Assembly: GCF_000764305.2 (NCBI RefSeq)
Contig: NW_025931873.1
Coordinates: 34,054 to 98,053 of the forward strand
DNA length: 64,000 nt
Reading direction: 5' to 3'
Source: Hyalella azteca
Lineage: Eukaryota; Arthropoda; Malacostraca; Amphipoda; Hyalellidae
Under the pieces are notes generated by a model. It ran no database searches and was not told the origin of the DNA. It worked only from the letters and a program-made list of their open reading frames with translations. Shown here in pieces: positions 11,817-24,500 of this stretch (its first letter is position 1; every line of letters starts with the position of its first letter). The position numbers were made by a program, and so were the translations under genes.

Positions 11817-13087
11817 AAATTCGCTCACATTGTGCCGATTAATCAATTATTTTGTTCGTTGCTGAAAATCGTTTAAGGAATTTGTTCAAGAATTTTTCAG
11901 TGATTTGTCCACATTTTTCTTGATGTTTTAAAGGAATAAATTCTGCAATTTTTTTTCAATAATTATTTATTTTTAAAATTATTTTCTTCATAGTGCGGGA
12001 TGATTTAGTTCTATGATCGCTAATCCAGGATTTTTTTTTAGAGTACTACATTCCGAATGATTAATTCAATACATTGAAGATGCGATTCACTCTGTTAGTA
12101 GTTTGCTCATATATGGATCTCTATACACTCAAATCCGTCTCCTAAATAGGAACTTGAACTGTGAATTGTTTGCATAAATTTTTTACATGTTTTCGTAATA
12201 TCCTTAACTTAATAATTTGTGCAAGTTTAATCCTGCTGTAATAAACTGATCTCACTCAGTTGGATTACCAATCTTTGTTCCTCTTGCACCTAAAATTCGG
12301 AAATAGAATAATGGCAAACGAATTTTCAACAGTTCCAATACTTTTAAACAGAACATTTTTCTAGTGCCTTTTGAAAAATTTTGCGCCATACGTTTTTTCT
12401 ATGGGAATCAATATTATGATGTACGAAAACAAGTATTTTAATGTAGGCTTAACGTTATTCATGTTGTTGTGTATTGTTTATTAACTTATGTTAATAAAAA
12501 ATACTAACTATTGTGTTATTATATTTTGTGTTTATTAACTATTGTGTTATTTATTTTGATACAAAAGTTATTTCCATGTAAGAATTTTTTTGTTTTCAAT
12601 ATGATCTAAAGGCATCCTGTTTTTATAGACTTACTGTACTCTTTGTGACTAATTAAAATCATATATGAATTACAATTAATAATATCAAGCAGATAATCAA
12701 TTATCTTACTGCATGCTCCAAATTTAAACCATTTTTTTGTGTTGAATCGTAATTTATGATTCAAGTGAATCGAGAAAGGATACAATTTGGGATCTATTTT
12801 TATCGAAAATACGATTATTTTACACAGTTAAGAACTTCAAAACATTTTCCAATTGTAGTACATTTGAGATTATACATATATGATTAGAGTATTATTGCTG
12901 GAATAAATTAGTTTTTTCTTGAAAGATACCTCACTATAATAACTAGATGCCGCTGGGGCATCGGAGCATAGCCGCCTAGAAGCCAGGTAGAATTTTTTGG
13001 CGGTCCACGTGCGCATTTCCATATTTTTTGCCCAACAGATTAGCTGGGAAGCTAACGTAGGGGCGAGCGATGCTTGGGTCTCCGGGG
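11817..13087. other. Spacer, no gene seen
   Basis: AT-rich, with a short GC-richer patch at about 12940-13085 next to the 130-bp duplication. A frame of 88 codons there has no recognisable domain. Confidence 0.6.
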
Positions 13088-13345
13088 GACAGGGTCTTGC
13101 TGGGTTATATTTGGTTATAAATAAATACGTAGTCATTCTAGAGACTATGAATTTTTAAATGATGAATTAAAAATAACACATTTGTATCAGCATTTGGAAG
13201 CCAATGTACATACGAAAGACAGGCTCTTGCTGGCTTATATTTGGTTATAAATAAATACTTAGTCATTCTTGACTATGATTAATTAAATGATGAATTAAAA
13301 ATAATACATTTGTATCAGCATTTGGAAGCCAATGTACATACGAAT
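13088..13345. repeat. 130-bp tandem duplication, 2 copies
   Basis: GACAGG(G/C)TCTTGCTGG at 13088 and 13218, with near-identical continuation to ATGTACATACGAA. A recent duplication judging by the few differences. Confidence 0.85.
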
Positions 13346-14273
13346 GAACTTTTTTACGCGTGATCAGTGCGGACGATATTTTGACGACAGCAATGATTTA
13401 TTTCTCTGTGATTTTGGTGATGATGCTTGTCTTTTTTTCGATTTGAGAGCTTTATACTTGGACAAGATGAACTGTAAGATGCAACTAGCTACTAGATAAA
13501 CCAAGTTACTAGGTCAACCTAGCTACTAGGTCCACCAACGAATAAAACGATTGTGATTGATTAGTTTTATCAACCAAATGAATACGAACTGCAATTTCAT
13601 AACTATGAAGAGGTAGAGCAAAAAAAAAAACAACAGGAACTATAAAAAACACATGCACATCTGAACGAGTGAAGTTGTACAATATTCGCTGCTAATTAAC
13701 TCATTTGATTTTATATTAAATTTGTTCAGGCTAGATCCAGCATAAATACGTTGGTTCTGGGGTGGATGATCTGTATGATAGATTTTTTTGCTGTTGGTTT
13801 CGTACTGTACAATAACCAACTGGAAGATATTAAATTGACGCATGCAGGGTGATCCTTCACGCAGTAAACTTCAACGTCACCAAGTACTGTTGGGCTACAG
13901 ATAATGAGATGTCGGGGACCACGGCCACCATGTTCATTGGGCGCTTTGTTTTCGTCAGCAGTGAGTGAAAAATTGACCGATTAGATTTTTGTATTTTCAC
14001 GGACGCGGAATATAAATTTGGAACATTTGATAGTTTCCCAAGTAAAATATTTCGGTGTTTATCGAGAATTAACGAGAAAAAATTTGCCCTTAAGCAAGTT
14101 TCAAAATTAAAACCTAAATACATTATTATGATATCGTGTTCCCTTCGTCAAAATTGCATTAATTCCTAATTTCACAATCGCATTCCAAATCATCTTCAGT
14201 TCGGGGTAAAATGGATGATCGAGCGAGGAGCTGCAATGGCTGTTGTGTAATTGGTAGGGACTACGTATACTTG
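13346..14273. other. Spacer, no gene seen
   Basis: A small ACTAGNT-rich repeat near 13482-13535 (GCTACTAG / TTACTAGG). Frames at 13640-14289 on the minus strand are short and unrelated to any protein I know. Confidence 0.55.
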
Positions 14274-14446
14274 ACCGATAAATATACATACAGAGGAAAA
14301 GGTGGAAGAGACAGAGGCAGGTTAGGCTGAGGGAGAAGATGTGTAGGGGGCATTGGTGAACTCGACCGATAAATATACATACAGTGGAAAAGGTGGAGGA
14401 GACAGAGGCAGGTTAGGCTGAGGGAGAAGAGGTGTAGGGGGCATTG
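14274..14446. repeat. 91-bp tandem duplication, 2 copies
   Basis: ACCGATAAATATACATACAG at 14274 and 14365, then GAAAAGGTGGA and GGCAGGTTAGGCTGAGGGAG in both copies, very similar. Confidence 0.85.
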
Positions 14447-14491
14447 AAGATCAGGCGTCTTCTATCGCAGCGAAGAAGCGTAGGCGAGTCT

Positions 14492-14508
14492 CATGGGAAT
14501 GCAGCTGC
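14492..14508 (+). promoter_or_regulatory. Su(H)-like site fused to a proneural E-box (composite motif, copy 3)
   Basis: CATGGGAA (14492-14499) fits the relaxed Su(H) consensus YRTGRGAA. It is followed by GCAGCTGC (14501-14508), a palindromic proneural E-box, in the same relative position as at 3712 and 6362. The surrounding island (about 14450-14540) is GC-richer than its neighbours but shares no flanking similarity with the other two. Confidence 0.4.
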
Positions 14509-14519
14509 CGGCTTGAGGA

Positions 14520-17500
14520 GTCCAAGTTGCCATCAACCGCTATACCCTTTGAGATTAATTTATCACCTGAATTAGATACAATTTAATGTATCAGAAGTTC
14601 GTACGGCAATTTATAAACTTACGGTTCAATACTGTTACGACATTGAGTGGTTGTATACATCATAGGTGTACTAGAATTAGATTTAAACCTGAAAAATAAC
14701 AATGGCCGAGTGTTGCCATCAGGACAACCTTGCGGGTCGCCACTAATCCACGTGCTCAAGTCTGAGGTTACATTAAGCCTTTTTAGTGGCCAGCCCTTAT
14801 TGTGATTTCCTCCCGACTTTTTTTTCATGAGTGCGTGAAGTGAGAAAGCTTTGGGGGCTACGACAGACTCCGGAGAGATCTTAGTATACTTGAATTTAAT
14901 CCTCTGATACTGAAAGCCAAATCCTTTCAAGAATTCATTCACTTGTCACAAGTAAAGACGGTAAATTACAGCATCAGAACTCGTCTCAAAACTGAGCTCG
15001 TCATGAATAGTGTCATTACAACATCGTCGATTGGGTAGCGATCGACTTATGATCCAATGTCCCGGGTAATCGAATGAAAAAGCAATGGACTAGCAAACGA
15101 TGCAGTTAAAAAATCCCTTCCAAACTGCTTCAAGTTCACTGAAAGGGGATCACCCGAAGACTCCGCCTTATTGAAACTTACTTTGTACAAAATCACTTTT
15201 AAAATGAGCATATATTTTATACTTTTTAATATTGTCGTTTCTAGCACGTGATTAACCATGCATACTCGTTTATTCGTATATGCGTGCGACATGGAATGAT
15301 GAAATTGAAATTTTAATCTTGTTACAAATTCACGATGAATGATTATTCGCTTCCTTAAATAAGGACTAATGCAGTTACTTGCAAACAGTTTCCGTTGCTG
15401 TGCCAGCACATTACATTTTAAAAATATATGTACATGTCATAATTTTTCAAGCACCAACAAAGGGCCGCTTCGTGAGATGAATCATTACAGACCGTACAAC
15501 CATTGATATATAGCCAAATTTCAACAAGATGAATTATTACAGAGGTGCTCTCAGTCCGGTCCAATGTGCTAATATTCGAATATTATTCAATGCAAGCTCT
15601 ATTCATCACTGGAATAACAAAGACCTATCAACGAGTTCACTGTCATAAGTCACACAATCGAGCAACGTAACTTCATCCAACATCGCGGGCTCCGATCACT
15701 GAACATGATAATTTGGTAGCTATGATTCATCATGAGGGATTAAATCTGAAGTCATTCTTTATAAAGTTAATCCAGACCGTATATTCTATGCCGAACGTAG
15801 AACGGAAACGGCGTTTCGCCATCCAGATAAATTGCATGAGCTTTGTTCAAACGCGTCAGGTAGCAATGTGTGGGCTCCACCTATATTGCACTCAATATTA
15901 AGTCCCTTCTAATTCCGCCTAATAAAGTCATGCTGATGCATCAGTTTTGAACTATACTTTAGTGAGGAAGTAAATTAAACCGGCTTACACTTATTAAACC
16001 CGTTCGTTGTACCCTTTTATTCGTGTAATCTATCGTCGCATAGTTTTTGTGGCAAAAAATTAACAGTATTTCCAGATTACATTTATATAATATTTATGAG
16101 ATTAAATGATATATATGTTTTATGAGATTAAAAATTAAGGAAATAATATTTTCTAACAATATCATGGGACAAAAGTTATGCTCAAATTTCAAGAGGAATC
16201 GTTTTCACGAAAAAGCAGAAGAACAAAAATTGTGTTGTGGTCGTTATAGAAGTAAAAACCTTCACGATCAGAAATTGTGAGTTTCGCATTTGAATTCGGC
16301 AAAATAGAATATTTATTGGATGTTATCGGTAGCATGCAAGAAAAACTAGCTCGAGAACGTTAATGTTATCTTAACGTTTTTTTTACTGAAGATTGGTCTC
16401 CGCTCCATAAGCTTCAAAGCAAATGCCTGGAGCATTGAACCACCAATCTACTGCCTCTCAAAAAACTGAATCTCATTTACAATAAAAAAGTAATTTCTTT
16501 GCAATCGTGGAAACATGTTGGTCTAGGAAAGAGAGCCGCAAGGGAGACCCGAGCTGAGCACGTACGGCGGTTTGTGGTTTTGGAACAACGAATAAAAAGT
16601 CGGTTAGAGTTTCTTGTCATTGCAATGGTATATAATTATTGCTGAAAATAAATTTAGACGACCCACTTTCAAGGTCAATAGTCACTTATACCAATATTCT
16701 CAGTTCTATGTACATTTATCTACACATCAACAGCTTGAGAACTGTCTATCTAGATTTTTAGAATAAGTACAAACGACTTCAATGCAAGTTTATCGCGGAA
16801 TTTATGACTACAGACTTCATGGAAATGCACAAAATTCTTTGAAAAACAATTATCATGGTGTATAAATAATTTGTTCTATTTTCTGTGAAATAATGCAGCA
16901 TAATTTTATACATTTTATGCTAACACACACTCGATGTAACAGTGACTTGAAGATATAAGCAGCTAGAATTCATTAAACAACATTACTATTTTTTCAACAT
17001 TTATGTCAAAAAATCGTAATAAAGCAGGTTTTAGGAGGATTTTTATGTTCGAGCTGCAGGCGGGCGTTTTATTTGGAGCTAATGTTTCCGTTTTTTTTGC
17101 CATTAGATTTTTTCTGAGACAATTTGATGACGAAATCGAGGCAGACTTGAAGAATGATTGCGCAATTAATCTGTCTGATTGATGATCCCCACCCGCAAGG
17201 AGTGGTTACGAATATAAAAAAAACTTCACACTGAATTGCAAGACACTTTTAAACTTAAATTCAATCCACAGTCATATTTTTAATCCTAATTGGCACGCGC
17301 ATATATATAGTACTTGTGGTTTGCCCAGCTATTAGAAATAACAAAAAGTCAAATAAATGTTGCTGCATATGTAATTTAAATATCAAAGCATCTATCATAA
17401 CAAATAATGATCATGGAGCAGTTTATGTGGCCATTTGTCTGAAACTTTGATATAATCTGATAATTTGAATAAACTAAGCATATGGCTAACCATGACTTAT

Positions 17501-17719
17501 ATATAAGTTCTTTAACCATATTTTTCTTACATTTCATCAATCGAAAGTCTCCATGAAATGATTAACTAAATTAAGGTGTCCTTAATGATACAACGCAAAA
17601 TCGAATCTTTACCACATTTTTTTGCATCAAACAAGAATAAATTTCAATCTATATTGCGCAATCCTAATTCTCCATGCTCCTATTTATTTATGCACAGAGG
17701 CTCCATAATCTTGAGGTAA
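14520..17719. other. Spacer, no gene seen
   Basis: AT-rich. Minus-strand frames at 14619-14942 (107 codons) and 15047-15409 (120 codons) lack domains, splice support or promoter signals, and I treat them as chance. Confidence 0.5.
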
Positions 17720-17970
17720 TTGGACTCTGATGCGCATTGCAGACCGGATGCCCGGCTTGCCGTCCACTACCATTTAACGGTCAGAATTATTGAGGCAAAT
17801 GAAGGAATCCAGTATAGCGTGGGAACGTCTTGCTCGAGATCGCGTATAGGCCGGGACGACAGCTGGACAGCGGCCAGGGACGTGGCGCGCGGACATGCGA
17901 GCTGAAGCAGCCATGGCTTGACCGCTGCGAGCGACGATCTAGCGTGGCGGCCACCGTCGAGTTCCACCAC
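17720..17970. other. CpG-rich island
   Basis: About 250 bp, GC-rich, with a Su(H) consensus at 17818. Frames are open on both strands (17720-17905 plus; 17767-18029 minus), none with recognisable domains. Followed by a 114-bp tandem duplication. Confidence 0.45.
17818..17826 (+). promoter_or_regulatory. Su(H) consensus site CGTGGGAAC in a GC-rich island
   Basis: A perfect match inside the CpG-rich island at about 17720-17970. An E-box CAGCTG about 45 bp downstream lacks the preceding G of the proneural consensus. The island holds overlapping short open frames on both strands with no recognisable protein. Confidence 0.3.
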
Positions 17971-18007
17971 GCTGATGAGGAGAAAAAATGTATACTGAGT
18001 GTAAAAT

Positions 18008-18237
18008 ATATATTATTGACGTGATTCAAGTATATTGAATTGAAATGAGTGGAGTTTCGGGCAGAGTTAAGCCAGTCGTAATTTTTGTTCAGAAGGAGAA
18101 TAGCTTACTTAGAGAAACATATTTATTGCTTGATGTGATTCAAATATAATGAATTAAAATGAGTGGATTTTCGGGCAGAGTTAAGTCAGCCGTAAAGTTT
18201 TAATAAGAATGAGATCAGCGCACTTAGAGAATCATTT
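18008..18237. repeat. 114-bp tandem duplication, 2 diverged copies
   Basis: GTGATTCAA(G/A)TATA at 18021 and 18135, with GAGTGGA and TTCGGGCAGAGTTAAG in both copies. Confidence 0.8.
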
Positions 18238-18891
18238 TTATTGCGAAGAAAAAGTAGTGGCCTTATTTTTATTTGTAGCTGAGTTCATTACAAAATTATA
18301 TTGTGAATTGTGTGAGATTGGTCTTGCTGTACAAATTAAGGGCAGCTGTTGTTTCATATAATAAATATACGCAAAAATAACAAATTAAATAATTTTTTAT
18401 TCAGATTAATAATTAACCAAGAATTTCAAAGTTAACCAAAAATTTCCGATATAAATAATTTAATTTGCGTTGCTTTCTTGATTTTCTATCACAAATGGTA
18501 GGTATGAATTTCAGTGCGAGCATTTACCAAGTATAATCGTTCGGTCCTACACTTTACATATGCATGGCAAGGGACGGAATTGTTCTAATTTTCTTTCGTG
18601 ACATTTTGCTTGAACAATATCTTGCTCAATGCTGTTCAGATGTATTTTAAAAGCAGGTTGTAGCTTCTAATCGCTCCCAAGAATTTTCCCATTTTTTTAC
18701 GAGAAAAACTGATTGGGCTGGAAGAAAAAAAAATCTAAAATTGAATAGGGCCGCATTTTTTCTATAAACTGCATTTTAATAGATAATTGTCCACATATCC
18801 TTCACTACTTTCATTTTTTTAGTTATATACAGCGGCAGGTGTCGCATTTTTCTGTAAAATTGTGGGGGATTTGATTGAGTTTATTTTTTCA

Positions 18892-18921
18892 TTCCCAACC
18901 CAATTTCATTTGGGTTGGGAA
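18892..18921. repeat. Perfect 12-bp hairpin, 6-nt loop
   Basis: TTCCCAACCCAA (18892-18903) and TTGGGTTGGGAA (18910-18921). GC-richer than its surroundings. Confidence 0.6.
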
Positions 18922-20298
18922 GAGATTCGTTTTTCTCTGGCTGATACATGTTACGTCGACGAAATTAAACGGATTAAATAACTTACGTCAGATCTTTAAT
19001 AGAATATTTTAGGAACCGAAACCCCATTTGAATGAACAAAAAAGAGAGATAGGGTAAAGAAATCAATTCACGCAACGATTGTTTTCATCAGCGACAAATT
19101 GATTGATACAAGCCCATCAATTGGAATAGTTTCAGCTTTTTCATTTGAACAAATTATTGAGATATAATTTAATCCAAGCTGTAATAATTGTGAACATCTG
19201 CGCCCGCATATTTTCTCTTCTTCACTTATCTCGTTATTTGTAGAAGAACATGTTTGAAACAAAAAAAAAATAGTCAAAGAGTTCATAAATGACTGTTTTT
19301 CCCGACACTCGAGCATAAGCTTCCAGCGAGCTTTTGAAACGAACAATAGAATTTTGTCACAAACAGGCAGATAATGGAGTCTTAATGACGAGTTCCGTGT
19401 AAGTTTAGCCAGCTTTGCAGGCTCATTTCACGTCCATTGTCTCTCACTCATCGAACCTGCGATCAGTAGAAGATTTTAGAGACGATCCCGGCTAGACGGA
19501 GAAACCTTCTATGATACCTACGGACATGTTTATCACCACACTAGAGATGCATTACACCCATACTGGATTATACCGGTTCTCCATCATGAGCATCCATGTC
19601 TTACATGAATATTTACAGGTGTGAGGTGTCATTATAAGTAGGTATTAGAAAAACTCTTTCAGTTGGTCTTTAATTACATTTACAAATGTGATTTATACTA
19701 TCACCGTCTTCTCATGTTATTTTCACCTTCGTAGCTAATTTTAAAACATTGGAGATAGAATTGTGTTTGGCATTACAAAATTCGATATGAAAGCGCATAA
19801 CTGTCGCAAAAGGTTTGTAAAGTTTTAGAATTTAAATTAAAGATTTCCAAGTTTGAGAGAAAGCAAACATTCCAACAACGAAATGTAATAGATACAAAGG
19901 TACTCAGAATACTAATTTTACTACGTCCAATTTAAACTCATGTAAAATAACTTCAGTATTTTTTCGGATTAGTGAATTATATCATATATTATAGCCAGAT
20001 GAATATCCAAATAAACGCAAAAATATCAAATACCTTACTGCCCTTTGTCTTCATGAGAAACTAAAAGAATTTTAAAGATTTATCATAGCACTCAATTATG
20101 CTGATGAAAGATCTGCTGCTTAAGGTTTTGAAGTTGTCGAAAAGCAAGAAGCATTAAAAAATCATTTCAATCCATAATATTCTCCCCAAAATATGCGAGA
20201 GTACCTAAAATGAACCATAATCGTACGTATGAGAACCTGTATTAATTGAATCCACAGGTGTTTATTATCAGCAAATCAAGGCGGTTTCGCCTCCATGC

Positions 20299-20523
20299 CT
20301 ATAATAGGGCAGATTGTGAGAGCCTCTGGCCAAGAAACCACGTCATCGCGAGTCGCCGCTGCCATACGAAGACCTCCGCATCAAAAGATTGATGAAGTCC
20401 TTCGATGGCTGCCAATACATGCTGATTCATAGCCTTGATTAACCCATTAAAGTTGGCTAATTGAACATTTCCCATTTGCATGCGGTATGCGGCCACGCCA
20501 CAGCACTTACACATGAGAGGCAT
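20299..20523 (-). CDS. Doubtful ORF of 74 aa, coding-like composition
   Basis: Not recognised. The peptide has a balanced, non-repetitive composition (for example NVQLANFNGLIKAMNQHV near residues 19-36) in a locally GC-richer stretch. The frame stays open 15 codons upstream of the ATG before a TGA. No splice sites, poly(A) signal or known domain are clear. Could be a lone exon or a pseudogene fragment. Confidence 0.12.
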   Translation of the reverse strand: MPLMCKCCGVAAYRMQMGNVQLANFNGLIKAMNQHVLAAIEGLHQSFDAEVFVWQRRLAMTWFLGQRLSQSALL

Positions 20524-20596
20524 GTGATGGACTTGCTTTACATGAGGCTTTTGATAAAGGCGCTTCAGTCAAGGCGAGATAAAAGTATATACGAAA

Positions 20597-20604
20597 TTCC
20601 CACG
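20597..20604 (-). promoter_or_regulatory. Su(H) consensus site CGTGGGAA overlapping CACGTG
   Basis: The plus strand reads TTCCCACGTG, so a Su(H) consensus overlaps a CACGTG E-box of Hes type. Overlap would make binding mutually exclusive. It is about 5 kb downstream of the Bearded gene. Single site. Confidence 0.25.
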
Positions 20605-21127
20605 TGTTATTTCAGCGCAAAGCACAACTCTGAAATGATTGTAAATGATACGTTTGCTTAAATAGATGAAAATTTGAAACTTGTTTTCCTGAACAAAGTT
20701 ACGAAGCCAAACTTTTGCTGCCGGAAAGTCCATATATTCTCAGGAGTTCGATGTTTTTTGTTGGCCGATCAAAATCTGAACTTAATAACTTAATAATCTT
20801 AAATTTTAATAATATTAATCATAATAGTAAAATCTGAACTTAATTAATGAACTTTTAAAATACTCTTAACTTGTATCGGCTGATCCATCAAAGGGCAAAT
20901 ATAATAAAGAGTAATCTTACAATAAATTTTTTAGTGATAATATGATAAATTTCCTTTTTGTTGTGAGTCAATTCTGAAAAAACGCCGAGAGGTTGTTATG
21001 AGAAATAATTCGATACGTCAACGGTAAATTAAAAAAATTCTCAATTTCGATTGGTATAAATTCATAGTAACAAATTTAATGTTTTTCAATACTGGCAATT
21101 GAAATACGCTTTGAACTTACATAAGTC

Positions 21128-21583
21128 GTGCCCAAATTGCCGAATTGAAGATTCTAAGTAATCGGCAGCCAGTTTGCCGAATCTGTAGAATCAGCATTTC
21201 GTTGCTGATTCAGAAAAACGGACGTCAGAGTTGGAGTTAAAACATAAATCGACAGTTAGAGTTAGAAAAGGTTAGGTCAAGTTCGGTTTAGTTCCTTTGT
21301 ATGTAAATATTAAAAATATATAACTCAGTACTCACTGCAGTGAATGACAGAGAGCGCATTTTCTCGTCGACGAAAACGTGGTCACGGACGGACGGACGGA
21401 CAGACAGACAGACAGACGGACATGGCGAGCACAATAGTGCATTTTTCCATAAATGAGAAAATGCGCTAAAAACGTTGCTGACTGACCTAACCCCAGATTC
21501 CTATAGTATAGAAATGCTGATTCTAAAGATACTGCAAACTGGCTGCCGATTATATAGAATCTAAAATTCCGCGATTTCGGCAC
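21128..21583. mobile_element. Inverted-repeat element with a second TIR element nested inside
   Basis: Outer arms of 73 bp (21128-21200 and 21511-21583) are inverted copies sharing ATCGGCAGCCAGTTTGC and AGAATCAGCATTTC, with some substitutions. Between them, 21353-21467 is a smaller element with perfect 13-bp TIRs (AGCGCATTTTCTC / GAGAAAATGCGCT) enclosing a (GACG/GACA)n tract. The inner family recurs at 41963-42101 without the outer arms, so it probably inserted separately. No transposase is encoded. Confidence 0.65.
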
Positions 21584-24500
21584 AACACAATCATTTATAT
21601 TGTGGCGTCGCACACGCTCCGTGGTTAACACGAGGCTATACTAAATAACAGTCATTATAGGGGTTGTAAAGTTTCGACTCGTAACTCAGTCTCTATAAAG
21701 TTTCGTCTCAAAGGATAGAAACAAAGCAAGTGATTCATGAGCGGAAACTTCGACCTTGCACATGGGATAGCACACTTTGAATCTCTCCTGTCGACTATGA
21801 CAATATCACTTGGTCACTAAATTAAATAAAATTAAATTGCGATTGATATATTTTATTCCTTCGATCAATTATTACCGTCATCTCAATGGAAAACGTAATT
21901 GAGTTATAAAAAATTGTTTAGACAGAAATTGCGTGCACATTTTGCTTGCGAAGGATCGCTAATTATAATACTCCTGTGATGAATTAAAGCGATTTCTTTC
22001 GTGTACAAGTACTTGCAGTATATATATCCCATTCCTAGTTTTGATTAATTTTTGAGCGCTTTTCCGATACCAATTTTTTCTTCAATTGCCTCAATTATCT
22101 TGAATAAGACCTTATGAATGAACTTTGAATGCTCAGAAAGAAATTATCCGGAACTACAGAGTAAAGAATCTAAAACAAAATAACTTTTCTTGTGCTCCGC
22201 GAAACTCAGGATCAGTACAAACGTTTTTCAATGGCAGTTTACATGTCACGCAGAGCCATAACAATGCATCCTAATTACGGAACAAAGTAATGCCACGCGA
22301 GTTCTATTATCCAGCCGTTACACGGTGGGGCCTAAGTCAACTTTCATCTGCTGAAATTAAGGATCTTTTGTGCAAAAAAACATCTCAGTACGGTGAGGTG
22401 ATATTGATGCTTGTACCTGAAAAGAGACTTTGTTAAAATTTTGCTTGGAAGAAAATGTTTTTGCTTTTGCTTGCGTTTCTCTGCTTTTAGTGGCACCTGA
22501 CTTACTGGATATTATTTTATCTATCATGTTGTCGGTTATTGGCTTATTTGATGACTGCATGAAATGTGACAATATGCGGTTTAAAATTAGATGTTTATTG
22601 TTAAATGAAAACAATTAAAATATTGGTTCCACAATTTTCAAAAGAGACCTTTGCAAATAATTCAAGTTATTAAGCACTCAATGCTTCATTCCCCGTAAAA
22701 AACTTTAGCTTAACAAAAATGTAAAATGAATAATAAAACGAGTTTCGAATGCGTCCATAGAGATGAGATCTTTTCATATTTTCAATTCATGTAATTGATG
22801 GTCATTGAAGTTAATTGTGTACGAGTGCAATAATTGGATTACTGATCGAATTGCCAGTATTATCATAACCCCTTTTCGATCCAATGGCGCCACAATTTAG
22901 TATTTATGTAAAATATACTGACCTCCACCTATAGTAATCACGCAATTATTGGTTTGTTTGCGCAAGAAGAAGAATATTACTGCATAGGTAATAAATAATT
23001 GAGAGCCTTTATATTTTCATTTCATCCAACTGTGCTATAACATAAATGGTGATAAAGGGCCCAAATCAGCAAAGAATGACTCTGGAATTAGCTATTATAT
23101 ATTTTATTTGTAAATAGAGACCGGTATTAGTGAGCAAATAAGGATACTTTAAGGATTATATATTTTCAAATTTGAAAAGTTTGAATAGAGCTCCGAAGTA
23201 ATGTTACACTACGTTAAAAGAAAATGTTCGAATTACGTCGTATTTCTCTGTTCACGCCACACGTTGCCATAAGAACTTCCTAATTTTCTCAGAAAGGTAA
23301 AACAGTAGCGGCGCAAGACGACTCCTAGCATGCAACACCTTGCATGAAAACCTGCCTCGGTTTTTGTGCGCCTCGGTTTTGTGCGTTTAAATCGTTCAGT
23401 TGCACCAAGAAGCCAACCTGTTGCTGACGCTCCTCATGCATGTGATTTATTTATAAAGAATGCGCTCTTCACATTTAGTTTATATATGTTATTTCCTGTG
23501 TGAAAAAGTGTCCGTTTATGATACAAGTCATGAGTCATCGCGAGATAAGATGATGAAGAAACTTATCAACGACCTGTTCTAGGCAGATCATACACCAATA
23601 ATATAAAGGGTTGGTTTGCAAGAAGCAATCACAGTATGCGTCTATACGATAGAACCTTGAGAATCCCGCCCATATTCCACGAAGAATTATCGCAAAGATG
23701 TTAAGGAATGGTTCGATGTCGTCAAGTCGATTGGCAATAACCATAAAGTATTTTTTAGTCTGAAATCGTTCCTTTATGAATTATACTGCATTGCTTTGCG
23801 ATGGTAAATAATCATTGTTAAAAAAGTTGCAAGTGCCTTGCAATCTTCTGTGTCGGATCGACGATCGCTTATTGATCTCGGATCTATAAATTTTGTATAT
23901 AATTTGTGTCCACTGATTTGGGTTTATAATTCCCGAGAGAAATCATTCCCATGTAATGGTTTATTTTATAATTTGAAGTTGAGATGGTATTTCTATGATT
24001 TGAAGTTGAGACCTAAAAAAACGCTCATGCCGGCTGAAACAAAAAAAAAAATAATGTGCATTGAACGCGATGCCAATGTTATACACTTATTACGTATATG
24101 ATGAGTAACGATTAAAAACGGCTGCTCAACTCGTTACATGTAATTATATCTAAATAATAATAATAATAATGGTACCGGCGATATACATTGCCGTCAAAAC
24201 AGTGATTATGTAGAACTAAAAATTTTCTACTACTTTTAACTTGAAATGTCATCTCTCATAATATATTGTCGTGGAAGACAAACGCAGCAAATCGTTTCAT
24301 TACCTCCCAATGAACCTTAACTGACAAACTCTGACACGGGCTGAATCCTGTCAGAACCTGTCGCTCGCGGTCACTGCTACATGAGAGTATCCGTTTAGCC
24401 TCCTAAAACATGAACCAATTTTCAAACGTTCAAAATTTCTTTAATCAAGGAGTCTATAGATTCTTTCGATCATTTCCAGGCCATATAGATTATTATTCAA

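Larger units (their letters stand above)
18922..21127. other. Spacer with one doubtful ORF
   Basis: Contains only the doubtful frame at 20299-20523 and the Su(H)/CACGTG overlap at 20597. Confidence 0.5.

Noticed and set aside
15047..15409. 120-codon minus-strand frame
   Set aside because: AT-rich composition, no promoter, splice or domain evidence; length is compatible with chance in 64 kb.
21332..21631. Frames with SVCLSVRPSV-like runs here and at 41942-42154
   Set aside because: Translation of the GACA/GACG tract inside a non-autonomous TIR element.
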